Source: Comamonas composti DSM 21721
GTDB lineage: Bacteria > Pseudomonadota > Gammaproteobacteria > Burkholderiales > Burkholderiaceae_C
Direction: 5' to 3'
NCBI RefSeq assembly: GCF_000429845.1
Contig: NZ_KE386971.1
Location: forward strand, 297,789-361,788
Length of the DNA stretch: 64,000 nucleotides
This document shows, one piece after another, positions 29,798-38,451 of this stretch (within the stretch, counting starts at the first letter, position 1; every line of letters starts with the position of its first letter). The translations under genes and the position numbers were made by a program. Below the pieces are notes generated by a model. The model made no database searches and was not told the origin of the DNA. It saw nothing but the letters and a program-made list of their open reading frames with translations.

Positions 29798-30352
29798 TCA
29801 TCGTCCGGCCGGCGGCCGGTAGTCCAGGCGCGGTGCCTGCTCCAGCAGCCATTGCAGCACCCGGGCCGGGTCATTCAGATCCAGCAGGGGCTGGAGCGGT
29901 GGCGAAGGCAGGGCCTGTACCGCATCCGTGGCCACTGCCAGCACATGGGGGTCATGGGGGTAGAGCGGCTCCAGGCTCTTGCCTGCGCGCGCACGCTCGG
30001 CCTGGGCGCGCCAGATCTCGATCTTGGGCAGATCCGCATGCTTGAAGCCTTCGACCAGCACCCAGTCCACCCCGGGGTCGAGCTCGGCAATCATCTCATG
30101 CACGTCCAAATCCCGGGGCTCCCCAAACTCGCGCATCAGCACCAGGCGCCGGCCCGAGGCCAGAACCACCTCGCTGGCACCGGCCTTGCGGTGGCGCCAG
30201 CTGTCCTTGCCGGGCTGGTCCACATCAAAGTCGTGGTGCGCATGCTTGACCACGGAGACACTCTGGCCCTGCTCACACAAGAGACGCACCAGGGACTCGA
30301 CGAGGCAGGTCTTGCCCGAACCCGAATAGCCCGCAAAGCCTATGACCTTCAT
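29798..30352 (-). CDS. mobB: Molybdopterin-guanine dinucleotide biosynthesis protein MobB
   Basis: MobB is a GTP-binding accessory factor for attaching GMP to molybdopterin. The 184-residue product has the Walker A GYSGSGKT at residues 8-15, VVKHAHHDFDVDQPGKDSWR, which is the family signature, and WVLVEGFKHADLPKIE. It heads the mobB-moeA-moaD run. A partial dispersed repeat lies immediately upstream, between mobB and the thrC terminator. Confidence 0.93.
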   Translation of the reverse strand: MKVIGFAGYSGSGKTCLVESLVRLLCEQGQSVSVVKHAHHDFDVDQPGKDSWRHRKAGASEVVLASGRRLVLMREFGEPRDLDVHEMIAELDPGVDWVLVEGFKHADLPKIEIWRAQAERARAGKSLEPLYPHDPHVLAVATDAVQALPSPPLQPLLDLNDPARVLQWLLEQAPRLDYRPPAGR

Positions 30353-30380
30353 GCTTGGCCTGCCCTTTTGAAAACACCTG

Positions 30381-30432
30381 TTTTGATAGCTTGCAGCGCT
30401 TGCTGCACAAGCGCTTCAGAGCATTCAGCCCC
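30381..30432. repeat. Type 1 dispersed repeat, short form
   Basis: TTTTGATAGCTTGCAGCGCT is followed by a perfect 8-bp hairpin AGCGCTTG/CAAGCGCT (30395-30402 and 30408-30415). It lacks the inner TTTCA/TGAAA arms. The TTTTGATAGCTGC-like end also occurs inverted at 33471-33484 and, as a variant, at 50761. Confidence 0.65.
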
Positions 30433-30471
30433 AAAAAAGAACAGCACCTGCAGCCAGGCTCCAGGTGCTGT
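30431..30471 (-). terminator. Intrinsic terminator after thrC
   Basis: On the minus strand ACAGCACCTG and CAGGTGCTGT form a perfect 10-bp stem with an 11-base loop, followed by TTCTTTTTT. It begins 16 bases after the thrC stop codon and closes the alaA-hom-thrC unit. Confidence 0.87.
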
Positions 30472-30486
30472 CTGCATGCGGCCGAC

Positions 30487-31911
30487 TCAATCGCAATGCT
30501 GGGCAATGAATGCCTTGACCTGCTCCGCATCGGCCGCCATCACAGTGACGCGCTTGGGCAAGGCTTCGATGCCATCGAACTTGGCCGGGCGATCGGGCGA
30601 TCGGCCCAGGGCCTCTTCGATGGTGGCGGCAAACTTGATGGGCAGGGCTGTTTCCAGCACCAGCATAGGTTCAGCCCCCAGATGCTCGCGCGCCACCTTC
30701 ACGCCGTCGGCGGTGTGGGTGTCAATCATCTGGCCAAAGCGCTGGAACGTGTCCTTGATGGTGGCCAGGCGATCGGCATGGGTGCTTGTGCCGCTGACAA
30801 AACCATATTTGGCCGCAGCGTCCTTGAACACAGGGTCGGCACTCAGATCGAACTTGCCGGCCTGGGCCACGCCGTCGACAAACAAGGCCTTGGTACGGGC
30901 GCCGTCGCGGCCCACCAGGTCGAACACAAAGCGCTCGAAATTGCTGGCCTTGCTGATGTCCATGGAAGGGCTGGAGGTCTCATAGGTGTTGGCCGCGCCG
31001 CGCACCTGGTAGACGCCGGTGCGGAAGAACTCGTCCAGCACATCGTTTTCGTTGGTGGCCACCACCAGCTTGGCAATCGGCAGGCCCATTTGCCGCGCCA
31101 CATGGCCGGCGCAGATATTGCCGAAGTTGCCGCTGGGCACGGTGAAGCTCACCTTCTCGGCATTGGTCTTGGTGGCCTGCAGATAGCCCGCGAAGTAGTA
31201 CACCACCTGGGCCAGCAGACGGGCCCAGTTGATGGAGTTGACGGTGCCGATCTTGTACTTGGCCTTGAAGGCATGGTCGTTGCTGACGGCCTTGACGATG
31301 TCCTGGCAATCGTCGAACACGCCTTCGATGGCGAGGTTGTGGATGTTGGCGTCCTGCAGGCTGAACATCTGTGCCTGCTGGAAGGGGCTCATGCGGCCGT
31401 GCGGGCTGGTCATGAAGACGCGCACGCCTTTTTTGCCGCGCATGGCGTATTCGGCCGCGCTGCCGGTGTCGCCGCTGGTGGCGCCCAGGATGTTCAGCTC
31501 GGCATTGCGGCGGCCCAGTTCATATTCGAACAGATTGCCCAGCAGTTGCATGGCCATGTCCTTGAAGGCCAGCGTGGGGCCGTTGGACAGGGCTTCGATG
31601 TGCAGCACGCCATCGAGCTGGCGCACGGGAACAATGGCCTCGGTGCCAAAGACTTCCTGGGTATAGGTCTTGGCGCACAAGGCCTTCAGATCCGCTGCAG
31701 GAATATCGTCGATGTACAGCGACAAAATTGCGAAGGCCAGGCCGGCATAGCCCTGCGTGGCCAGCGTGCTGCGCAGCTGGCTCAGTTGGGCGTCGTCGAT
31801 CTGGGGATAGCGCTCGGGCAGGTAGAGGCCGCCATCGGGGGCCAGGCCTTCGAGCAGGATGTCGCAAAAACGCTTGCGGTCGGCGTGACCACGTGTGGAC
31901 AGATAAAGCAT
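30487..31911 (-). CDS. thrC: Threonine synthase
   Basis: ThrC converts O-phosphohomoserine to threonine with pyridoxal phosphate, the last step of threonine synthesis. The 474-residue product has LEGLAPDGGLYLPE near the N-terminus, the PLP lysine in LAFKDMAMQ, the ATSGDTGSAA phosphate-binding segment and VPSGNFGN. This is the long class of threonine synthase. It is the last gene of an alaA-hom-thrC unit and ends at a strong terminator. A type 2 dispersed repeat separates it from hom. Confidence 0.96.
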   Translation of the reverse strand: MLYLSTRGHADRKRFCDILLEGLAPDGGLYLPERYPQIDDAQLSQLRSTLATQGYAGLAFAILSLYIDDIPAADLKALCAKTYTQEVFGTEAIVPVRQLDGVLHIEALSNGPTLAFKDMAMQLLGNLFEYELGRRNAELNILGATSGDTGSAAEYAMRGKKGVRVFMTSPHGRMSPFQQAQMFSLQDANIHNLAIEGVFDDCQDIVKAVSNDHAFKAKYKIGTVNSINWARLLAQVVYYFAGYLQATKTNAEKVSFTVPSGNFGNICAGHVARQMGLPIAKLVVATNENDVLDEFFRTGVYQVRGAANTYETSSPSMDISKASNFERFVFDLVGRDGARTKALFVDGVAQAGKFDLSADPVFKDAAAKYGFVSGTSTHADRLATIKDTFQRFGQMIDTHTADGVKVAREHLGAEPMLVLETALPIKFAATIEEALGRSPDRPAKFDGIEALPKRVTVMAADAEQVKAFIAQHCD

Positions 31912-31934
31912 GGGCTTCCTTGTCAGTAATCCAG

Positions 31935-32057
31935 GGCGCTGCGCATGAAACCGGCGCAGCCCAACTCAGAGACACCGCGCAAGGGCCGCCTTGTATCCGT
32001 GGCAAGCGCTGGTGTCGCCCCCTTCCAGGGGGAAGCGGCAAAGCCGCTCAGGGGGAG
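31935..32057. repeat. Dispersed intergenic repeat, type 2 (second copy)
   Basis: This segment aligns over most of its length with 19250-19370: GAAACCGGCGCAGCCCAACT at the left, CGCCCCCTTCCAGGG in the middle and CTCAGGGGGAGTT at the right. The CCCTTCCAGGGGG and GCGGCAAAGCCGC parts are palindromic. It occupies the space between hom and thrC inside their presumed operon, so it is transcribed. Confidence 0.6.
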
Positions 32058-33416
32058 TTAATTCAGTTCCTCTTTGCGGATGCGGGTGATGGGCGCCAGC
32101 ACCGTGGGCAGGGCCTGGATCTCGGCCAGGGCCTGGTCCATATCACCTTCGCGCGTGTCGTGGGTGAGGATGATGAGGTCGGTCTGGGGGATGCCTTGCG
32201 TCCCCTCGGGGTTCGAGCCCTCACCGCCTACTTCGTCGGCTTCGCGCTGCAGCATGGCGTCGATGCTGATGTCGGCATGGGCCAGGATGCCGGTGATCTT
32301 GGCCAGCACGCCGGCCTCGTCGGCCACGCGGATGCGCAGGTAGTAGCTGGTGACCACCTCGGCCATGGGCAGCACGGGCAGCTCCTTGCCGGCAGCGCCC
32401 AGGGTGTTGCTCTGGAAGGCCAGCGGCGGCACGCTGTGCGCCAGATCGGCACCGTGCAGGCGGGCAATGTCCACCAGGTCGGCAATCACGGCCGAGGCGG
32501 TGGGCTCGGAGCCCGCACCCTTGCCGTAGTACAGCGTGGTGCCCACGGCGTCGCCATGCACCACCACGGCGTTCATCGCGCCTTCCACATTGGCAATCAG
32601 GCGCTTGGCCGGCACCAGGCTGGGGTGCACACGCAGCTCGATGCCCTTGTCGGCGCGCTTGGTGATGCCCAGCAGCTTGATGCGGTAGCCCAGTTGCTCG
32701 GCATAGCGGATGTCGGCGCCGGACAGCTTGGTGATGCCTTCCACATAGGCCTTGTCGAACTGCACGGGGATGCCAAAGGCAATGGCGCTCATCAGCGTGG
32801 CCTTGTGGGCGGCGTCCACGCCTTCGATGTCGAAGGTGGGGTCGGCCTCGGCATAGCCCAGGGCCTGCGCTTCTTTCAGCACCACGTCGAAGTCCAGCCC
32901 CTTGTCACGCATCTCGGACAGGATGAAGTTGGTCGTGCCGTTGATGATGCCTGCCACCCACTGGATGGAGTTGGCCGTCAGGCCTTCGCGCAGTGCCTTG
33001 ATGATGGGAATGCCACCGGCCACGGCCGCTTCATAGGCCACGATCACGCCCTTCTCGGCCGCGGCCTGGAAGATCTCGGTGCCGTGCACGGCCAGCAAGG
33101 CCTTGTTCGCCGTGACCACATGCTTGCCGGCGGCAATGGCTTCCAGCACCAGGGCCTTGGCAATGCCGTAGCCACCGATCAGCTCCACCACCACGTCGAT
33201 GTCGGGGTTGGCAATGATTTCACGCGCATCACCCACCACCTTGGCCGCATCGCCCACCACCTGCTTGGCGCGTGTCATGTCCAAGTCGGCCACCATGGCA
33301 ATCTCAATGCCACGACCCGCACGGCGGCGGATCTCTTCTTGGTTGCGCTGCAGCACGCTGAAGGTGCCGCTGCCCACGGTGCCAATGCCCAACAGGCCTA
33401 CTTGGATCGGTTTCAT
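32058..33416 (-). CDS. hom: Homoserine dehydrogenase
   Basis: This enzyme reduces aspartate semialdehyde to homoserine, the branch point to threonine and methionine. The 452-residue product begins with the Rossmann motif GLLGIGTVGSGTF and contains KALVLEAIAAGKHVVTANK, the catalytic region GGIPIIKALREGL, and YAEADPTFDIEG. The C-terminal ACT domain ends near TDLIILTHDTRE, giving feedback control by threonine in this family. An insertion of about ten Gly/Glu-rich residues (VGGEGSNPEG) precedes that strand. It lies between alaA and thrC; asd, which makes its substrate, is about 19 kb away. Confidence 0.96.
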   Translation of the reverse strand: MKPIQVGLLGIGTVGSGTFSVLQRNQEEIRRRAGRGIEIAMVADLDMTRAKQVVGDAAKVVGDAREIIANPDIDVVVELIGGYGIAKALVLEAIAAGKHVVTANKALLAVHGTEIFQAAAEKGVIVAYEAAVAGGIPIIKALREGLTANSIQWVAGIINGTTNFILSEMRDKGLDFDVVLKEAQALGYAEADPTFDIEGVDAAHKATLMSAIAFGIPVQFDKAYVEGITKLSGADIRYAEQLGYRIKLLGITKRADKGIELRVHPSLVPAKRLIANVEGAMNAVVVHGDAVGTTLYYGKGAGSEPTASAVIADLVDIARLHGADLAHSVPPLAFQSNTLGAAGKELPVLPMAEVVTSYYLRIRVADEAGVLAKITGILAHADISIDAMLQREADEVGGEGSNPEGTQGIPQTDLIILTHDTREGDMDQALAEIQALPTVLAPITRIRKEELN

Positions 33417-33440
33417 AAGGTTTAAAAATCACCAGCAAAA

Positions 33441-33486
33441 AGGACTGCAGCGCTTGCTGGATCTGCGCATGCAGCTATCAAAACAA
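33441..33486. repeat. Type 1 dispersed repeat, degenerate short form
   Basis: CTGCAGCGCTTGCTG is followed by TGCGCATGCAGCTATCAAAA. The right end is the reverse complement of the TTTTGATAGC-GC end seen at 30381. The element lies between alaA and hom. Confidence 0.5.
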
Positions 33487-33526
33487 AAGGCTCATGCCAT
33501 CCTGACAGGCCCAAGCCCTTATGGGG

Positions 33527-34807
33527 TCAGGCCACGGCCTTGTCGGCCTTGGCCTTGCCGGGCTTCAGCAGGCTCAGCTTGTCCGTGCCATGGCGCTGGC
33601 GGTACTTGGCAAGGAAGGCGGCAAGGCGGTTGATGGCTTCACGCAGATCGGTTTCATGCGGCAGGAAGACGATGCGGAAGTGGTCCGGCTCGGGCCAGTT
33701 GAAGCCCGTGCCCTGCACCAGCATGACTTTGGTTTCCTGCAGCACCTCGAGGAAGAACTCCTGGTCGTCCTGGATGGGATAGACCACGGGGTCCAGGCGC
33801 GGGAACATGTACAGCGCCGCCTGGGGCTTGACGCAGCTCACGCCCGGAATGGCATTGATCATTTCCCAGGCCAGATCGCGCTGCACACGCAGGCGGCCAC
33901 CGGCCTGGACCAGCTCGTCAATGCTCTGGTGGCCTCCCAGCGCCGTCTGCACGGCCCACTGGCCGGGCACGTTGGCACACAGGCGCATATTGGAGAGCAT
34001 GTTCAGGCCTTCGATGTAATCCTTGGCGGGCTTTTTGTCGCCCGAGATCACCATCCAGCCCGCGCGGTAGCCACAAGAGCGGTAGGCCTTGGACAGGGAG
34101 TTGAAGGTGATGGTCAGCACATCGGTGGACAGGCCGGCCAGGGGCGTGTGCTTGACATCGTCGTACAAGACCTTGTCGTAGACCTCGTCGGCAAAGATCA
34201 CCAGACCATGCTCGCGGGCGATCTGCACAATCGCCAGCAGCAGCTCCTTGGAGTACAGCGCGCCCGTGGGGTTGTTGGGGTTGATGACCACGATGGCGCG
34301 GGTAGCCGGCGTGATCTTGGCGCGGATGTCATCGAGATTGGGCATCCAGCCATTGGACTCGTCGCACATGTAGTGCACGGGCGTGCCACCGGACAGGCTG
34401 GTCACGGCCGTCCACAGCGGGTAATCGGGGGCCGGCAGCAGCATTTCGTCGCCGTTGTCCAGCAAGGCATTGGTGGCCAGGGCGATCAGCTCGGAGGCGC
34501 CATTGCCCAGGTAGATGTCGTCCAGAGTCACACCCTTGATGCCCTGTTTTTGCGTCTCGTGCATCACGGCCTTGCGGGCCGCAAAAATGCCCTTGCTGTC
34601 CGAGTAACCGGCCGAGTTGGGCAGGTTGCGGATCATGTCCTGCTGCACTTCCTCGGGGGCATCAAAGCCGAACACGGCCAGATTGCCGATGTTGAGCTTG
34701 ATGATCTTCTGGCCGTCTTCCTCCATCTTCTTCGCCGCGTCCATGATCGGCCCGCGGATGTCATAGCAGACGTTGGCTAACTTGGCAGATTTTTGAACGG
34801 TTTTCAT
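33527..34807 (-). CDS. alaA: Pyridoxal phosphate aminotransferase, AlaA type
   Basis: A fold-type I aminotransferase of 426 residues that closely follows E. coli AlaA, the glutamate-pyruvate transaminase. Shared blocks are KLNIGN, GYSDSKGIFAARKA, IYLGNGASELI, PAPDYPLWTA, INPNNPTGA, FADEVYDK and the PLP lysine in SLSKAYRSCGYRAGW. The last 35 residues are a Lys/Ala-rich extension. In Burkholderiales this gene commonly precedes hom and thrC, which is also the case here. The alanine role is by family; other keto acids may be used. Confidence 0.9.
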   Translation of the reverse strand: MKTVQKSAKLANVCYDIRGPIMDAAKKMEEDGQKIIKLNIGNLAVFGFDAPEEVQQDMIRNLPNSAGYSDSKGIFAARKAVMHETQKQGIKGVTLDDIYLGNGASELIALATNALLDNGDEMLLPAPDYPLWTAVTSLSGGTPVHYMCDESNGWMPNLDDIRAKITPATRAIVVINPNNPTGALYSKELLLAIVQIAREHGLVIFADEVYDKVLYDDVKHTPLAGLSTDVLTITFNSLSKAYRSCGYRAGWMVISGDKKPAKDYIEGLNMLSNMRLCANVPGQWAVQTALGGHQSIDELVQAGGRLRVQRDLAWEMINAIPGVSCVKPQAALYMFPRLDPVVYPIQDDQEFFLEVLQETKVMLVQGTGFNWPEPDHFRIVFLPHETDLREAINRLAAFLAKYRQRHGTDKLSLLKPGKAKADKAVA

Positions 34808-35024
34808 GCTTCAAAGTGGATAGTGGGCAAATACGGCGGCGTCCCGGCCCCAGGCTCGAACGCCGGCCCCAAAATACCATGGGCGGCCCTCTGAACCTGG
34901 CGGAACCTATAATTTGACCACATATCCGCCTTCGGCCACTTGCAGACGCTTTTGCGGCCGTCATTGCTGTCTTTGGCAGCGCATCATTTCCAGGCCGGCC
35001 CAGCCTCGGCCGCGCCCCAGCTCC

Positions 35025-35393
35025 ATGAAACTCCATGCCGACAAGTCAGACACGCAAACCATTACCGGCTATGGCACGGGCTGGCTGGCGGTGGACAGAA
35101 AGCAGTACGAACACAGCCTCATCGTGGGTGCAGGTGGACTGCTCCAGCCCTGGGACTGCCAGCGTTTCGAGGATTTGACGCTTGCGCACTTCGAGGCTCT
35201 GGCCCAGCTGGATGCCGAGGTGATCATCTTCGGCAGCGGTGCACGCAACCGCTTTCCGCCTGCGGCATGGCTCAGACCGCTGATGGAAAAACGCCTGGGC
35301 CTGGAGGCCATGGACACACAGGCGGCGTGTCGCACCTACAACATTTTGGCCAACGAGGGGCGCAACGTGATCGCAGCCCTTCTCTTGGAGTAG
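35025..35393 (+). CDS. Mth938-like domain protein
   Basis: A 122-residue protein of the Mth938/DUF498 fold, also found in human NDUFAF3. Typical segments are ITGYGTGWLAVDRKQYEHSL, then LIVGAGGLLQPWD, EVIIFGSGARNRFP and the C-terminal AACRTYNILANEGRNVIAALL. In bacteria it often lies near secretion or peroxiredoxin genes, and its role is not established. I start at MKLHADKS, because upstream sequence overlaps the divergent alaA promoter region. The peroxiredoxin gene follows after 141 bases. Confidence 0.85.
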   Translation: MKLHADKSDTQTITGYGTGWLAVDRKQYEHSLIVGAGGLLQPWDCQRFEDLTLAHFEALAQLDAEVIIFGSGARNRFPPAAWLRPLMEKRLGLEAMDTQAACRTYNILANEGRNVIAALLLE

Positions 35394-35534
35394 ACTGCTA
35401 CGCCCCCGATTCGGCAAATTCGGGTTTTCGAGGTAAAATTACAGGTTGCGGTTGGGGGCAATTGGAAATAATAAAAGCAAAAGACCAGTATCGCCCTCGG
35501 CATTTCAACGACTACACCCGAGAGATACAAACGC

Positions 35535-36020
35535 ATGGCGATCGTTGTCAACAAACCCCTTCCTGAATTTGAAGCCAACGCTACCGGCGGGATCAAGGTG
35601 AGCAACACCTCCCACACGGGCCAGATTCTGATTCTGTATTTCTACCCCAAGGACAATACGCCTGGCTGCACCACCGAAGCCATGCAGTTCCGCGACAAGT
35701 ACAAGGACTTTGCCAAGGCGGGCGCCACGGTATTCGGCGTCTCCCGCGACAACATGAAGTCCCACGACGACTTCAAGGAGAAGCTGGAGCTGCCCTTTGA
35801 GCTCATCGCTGATACCGAGGAGAAAATGTGCCACATGTTTGGCGTTGTCAAGAACAAAATCATGTATGGCAAAAAGGTTAAGGGCATCGAGCGCTCCACC
35901 TTTCTGGTCGGACCCGACGGCATTCTGGTCCAGGAATGGCGCGGCCTCAAGGTTCCCGGCCATGTGGACGAGGTTTTGAAGGCTGTCAAGACTCTGAAAT
36001 CCCTGAAGCAGGCCGCCTGA
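35535..36020 (+). CDS. Thioredoxin-dependent peroxiredoxin, PrxQ/Bcp family
   Basis: The 161-residue product reduces hydroperoxides. It has YFYPKDNTPGCTTEA with the peroxidatic Cys 45 and the conserved Pro, Thr and later Arg (ERSTFLVGPDG). Most PrxQ proteins have a resolving Cys five residues later (Cys 50); here that residue is Met. The only other cysteine is Cys 99 in KMCHMFG. So this is a 1-Cys PrxQ or uses an unusual resolving Cys. An intrinsic terminator lies about 110 bases downstream. Confidence 0.9.
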   Translation: MAIVVNKPLPEFEANATGGIKVSNTSHTGQILILYFYPKDNTPGCTTEAMQFRDKYKDFAKAGATVFGVSRDNMKSHDDFKEKLELPFELIADTEEKMCHMFGVVKNKIMYGKKVKGIERSTFLVGPDGILVQEWRGLKVPGHVDEVLKAVKTLKSLKQAA

Positions 36021-36128
36021 TCCGCAAAGCCTGTTGACGCAAATCGGAACAGCTTCCATCCGCCCGTCACAGGGCTATGCATAATGGGCCGATGCCCCAG
36101 TGCAAAGTCGCTTCTTCTGATTCCATGA

Positions 36129-36167
36129 ACAAAGCCGCCTCGGTTTCCAGGCGGCTTTGTGCTTTTT
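36129..36167 (+). terminator. Intrinsic terminator between prxQ and phoH
   Basis: ACAAAGCCGCCT and AGGCGGCTTTGT form a perfect 12-bp stem with an 8-base loop, followed by GCTTTTTG. It lies about 110 bases after the peroxiredoxin stop and just before the PhoH-family gene. Confidence 0.9.
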
Positions 36168-36195
36168 GTTCTTGCTAAGGAACGATTCACCCACT

Positions 36196-37983
36196 ATGCC
36201 CCTGCCTCCCGCACCCGGCCGCCGCGCCGCCAAGCTCTCCAACGACGCCTATCTCCCGGCCCGCAATGCCAAGCGCGCGGCCACCCCGGCAGACGACGAG
36301 CCGCAAGACACCTTGCCGGCCGTGGCCACCGCGCCCGCACGCAAGAGCACACAGGCGTCAGCCAAGGTGAGCGCCAGTGCCAAGAAGACGGCCGCCAAGA
36401 CGGCTCCTGCCAAGACCACAGCCGCCAAAGCCCCCGCGCGCAAAACGGCTGCCGGCGCAGCCGCAGCCCCGAAAACCACGCCTGCCGCACAGTCCTCTGG
36501 CGCAACGAGCACACGCCCCGGCAGCCGGGCCGCGAGCGAACTGCCCAAACCCTCGGCCGCTCCGGTACGCCAGCGCCGTGCACGCTCCGGCCCGAAGACG
36601 CTGTTCGTGCTCGACACCAATGTGCTGCTGCACGACCCGACCAGCCTGTTCCGCTTCGAGGAGCACGACATCTTCCTGCCCATGGTGGTGCTCGAAGAGC
36701 TCGATGGCCACAAAAAGGGCATGACCGAGGTGGCGCGCAACGGCCGCCAGGTCAGCCGCATGCTGGACTCGCTGGTCGCATCCCAGCCTTCACAGACCCT
36801 GAACCAGGGCCTGCCGCTCAACGCCACCGGCCAGCGCAGCGCCACCGGCACGCTGTTCTTCCAGACCGAGCCGCTGGATACCGGCCTGCCCGGCAGCCTG
36901 CCCCAGGGCAAGGCCGACAATCAGATCCTGGGCGTGGTCTCGGCGCTGAACAAGAAATTTGCCGAACGCGAGGTCGTGCTGGTGTCCAAGGACATCAACA
37001 TGCGCGTCAAGGCCCGCGCCCTGGGCCTGGCCGCCGAGGACTACCAGAACGACAAGGTGCTCGACGACGGCGACCTGCTGTACTCGGGCGCCCTGGCCCT
37101 GCCGCCGGACTTCTGGATCAAGGCCGGCAAGAACGTGGAAAGCTGGCAGGAAGGCGCCATCACCTATTACCGCGTCAGCGGCTCGGTGGTCGACCAGTTG
37201 ATGATCAACCAGTTCGTCTACTACGAGGCCCCGGGCGAGCCCAGCCTGTTCATGCGCGTGACCGAGATCCGCGACAAGACGGCCGTGCTCAAGACGCTCA
37301 AGGACTTTGGCAACCCCAAGTACGCGGTCTGGGGCGTGACCACACGCAACCGCGAGCAGAACTTCGCCATGAACCTGCTCATGAATCCCGATGTGGATCT
37401 GGTCACGCTCACGGGCACGGCGGGCACGGGTAAGACGCTGCTGGCCCTGGCCGCCGGCCTGGCCCAGGTGCTGGACGAGCGCCGCTACACCGAGATCATC
37501 ATGACCCGCGCCACGGTCAGCGTGGGCGAGGACATCGGCTTTCTGCCCGGCACCGAGGAGGAGAAGATGGGCCCCTGGATGGGAGCGCTCGACGACAACC
37601 TTGAATTCCTCGCCAAGGGCGATGGCGGCAATGCCGGCGAATGGGGGCGCGCCGCCACGAATGAGCTGATCCGCAGCCGCATCAAGATCAAGAGCATGAA
37701 CTTCATGCGCGGGCGCACCTTTCTGAACAAGTACGTGATCATCGACGAGGCGCAAAACCTCACACCCAAGCAGATGAAGACCTTGATCACGCGCGCCGGC
37801 CCGGGCACCAAGATCATCTGCATGGGCAATCTGGCCCAGATCGACACGCCCTATCTGACCGAAGGCTCCTCGGGCCTGACCTATGCGGTCGACCGCTTCA
37901 AGGGCTGGCCGCACAGCGGCCACATCACGCTGGCGCGCGGCGAACGCTCGCGCCTGGCCGACTTTGCGAGCGAGGTGCTCTAA
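36196..37983 (+). CDS. PIN-PhoH family ATPase with a histone-like N-terminal tail
   Basis: A 595-residue protein of the PhoH2 type. A PIN ribonuclease-like domain begins at about residue 137 (LFVLDTNVLLHDP with the first acidic residue) and includes LEELDGHKKG and LVSKDINMRVKA. A PhoH ATPase domain follows with Walker A GTAGTGKT at about 406-413, Walker B VIIDEAQNL and SEVL at the end. Family members couple RNA unwinding to cleavage. Before the PIN domain lies a tail of about 105 residues rich in Ala, Lys, Pro and Thr (KKTAAKTAPAKTTAAKAPAR), like histone H1 tails. AAGGA lies about 14 bases before the chosen ATG. Confidence 0.9.
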   Translation: MPLPPAPGRRAAKLSNDAYLPARNAKRAATPADDEPQDTLPAVATAPARKSTQASAKVSASAKKTAAKTAPAKTTAAKAPARKTAAGAAAAPKTTPAAQSSGATSTRPGSRAASELPKPSAAPVRQRRARSGPKTLFVLDTNVLLHDPTSLFRFEEHDIFLPMVVLEELDGHKKGMTEVARNGRQVSRMLDSLVASQPSQTLNQGLPLNATGQRSATGTLFFQTEPLDTGLPGSLPQGKADNQILGVVSALNKKFAEREVVLVSKDINMRVKARALGLAAEDYQNDKVLDDGDLLYSGALALPPDFWIKAGKNVESWQEGAITYYRVSGSVVDQLMINQFVYYEAPGEPSLFMRVTEIRDKTAVLKTLKDFGNPKYAVWGVTTRNREQNFAMNLLMNPDVDLVTLTGTAGTGKTLLALAAGLAQVLDERRYTEIIMTRATVSVGEDIGFLPGTEEEKMGPWMGALDDNLEFLAKGDGGNAGEWGRAATNELIRSRIKIKSMNFMRGRTFLNKYVIIDEAQNLTPKQMKTLITRAGPGTKIICMGNLAQIDTPYLTEGSSGLTYAVDRFKGWPHSGHITLARGERSRLADFASEVL

Positions 37984-37986
37984 GCC

Positions 37987-38373
37987 ATGGCCATCAGCTG
38001 GATTACCGCGCTCAAGATGGTGCCCTGGTCGGATGTGATCGAGGCCACGCCGCAGGTCGTCAAGGCGGCCAAAAGCCTTCTCGGCAAAAAGCAGGCCGCC
38101 GAGGCCGCCGCGCCCCGGCAGACAGCGGCCAAGCTGCCGCTGTCGAGTACCGAGCAGGCCTTCCAGCTCATCCAGACCCTGGAGCAGCGCGTGCAGCAGC
38201 TGGAGCAATCCCAGCGCCAGTCGCTGGAGATCATCGAGAAGCTGGCCGAGCAGAACGCGCAGATCGTGGCCACGGTCGGCGCACTGCGCACCGGCGCCCA
38301 GCGCCTGGCCTGGGCCGTGGGCACTCTCGGCATCTGCCTTGCAGCCACGGTGATCCATCTATGGCGCGGCTGA
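37987..38373 (+). CDS. Coiled-coil tail-anchored membrane protein of unknown function
   Basis: A 128-residue product that starts 3 bases after the PhoH gene, so it is almost certainly co-transcribed with it. Residues 55-92 (QAFQLIQTLEQRVQQLEQS and onward) have heptad hydrophobics of a coiled coil. A single hydrophobic segment (about 106-124, LAWAVGTLGICLAATVIHL) sits at the very C-terminus, which suggests tail anchoring in the inner membrane. No family name can be given. A terminator follows 30 bases later. Confidence 0.7.
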   Translation: MAISWITALKMVPWSDVIEATPQVVKAAKSLLGKKQAAEAAAPRQTAAKLPLSSTEQAFQLIQTLEQRVQQLEQSQRQSLEIIEKLAEQNAQIVATVGALRTGAQRLAWAVGTLGICLAATVIHLWRG

Positions 38374-38402
38374 AGCTCACGCCTAGCACTCACCACCAAT
38401 AG

Positions 38403-38432
38403 ACAAGCGGCTCCCCGGAGCCGCTTTGTTTT
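38403..38432 (+). terminator. Intrinsic terminator after the phoH operon
   Basis: AAGCGGCTC and GAGCCGCTT form a 9-bp stem with a tight 4-base loop, followed by TGTTTTG. It lies 30 bases after the coiled-coil protein gene and before a nested palindromic repeat. Confidence 0.85.
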
Positions 38433-38451
38433 GCACCTATGGAAAAAACAG

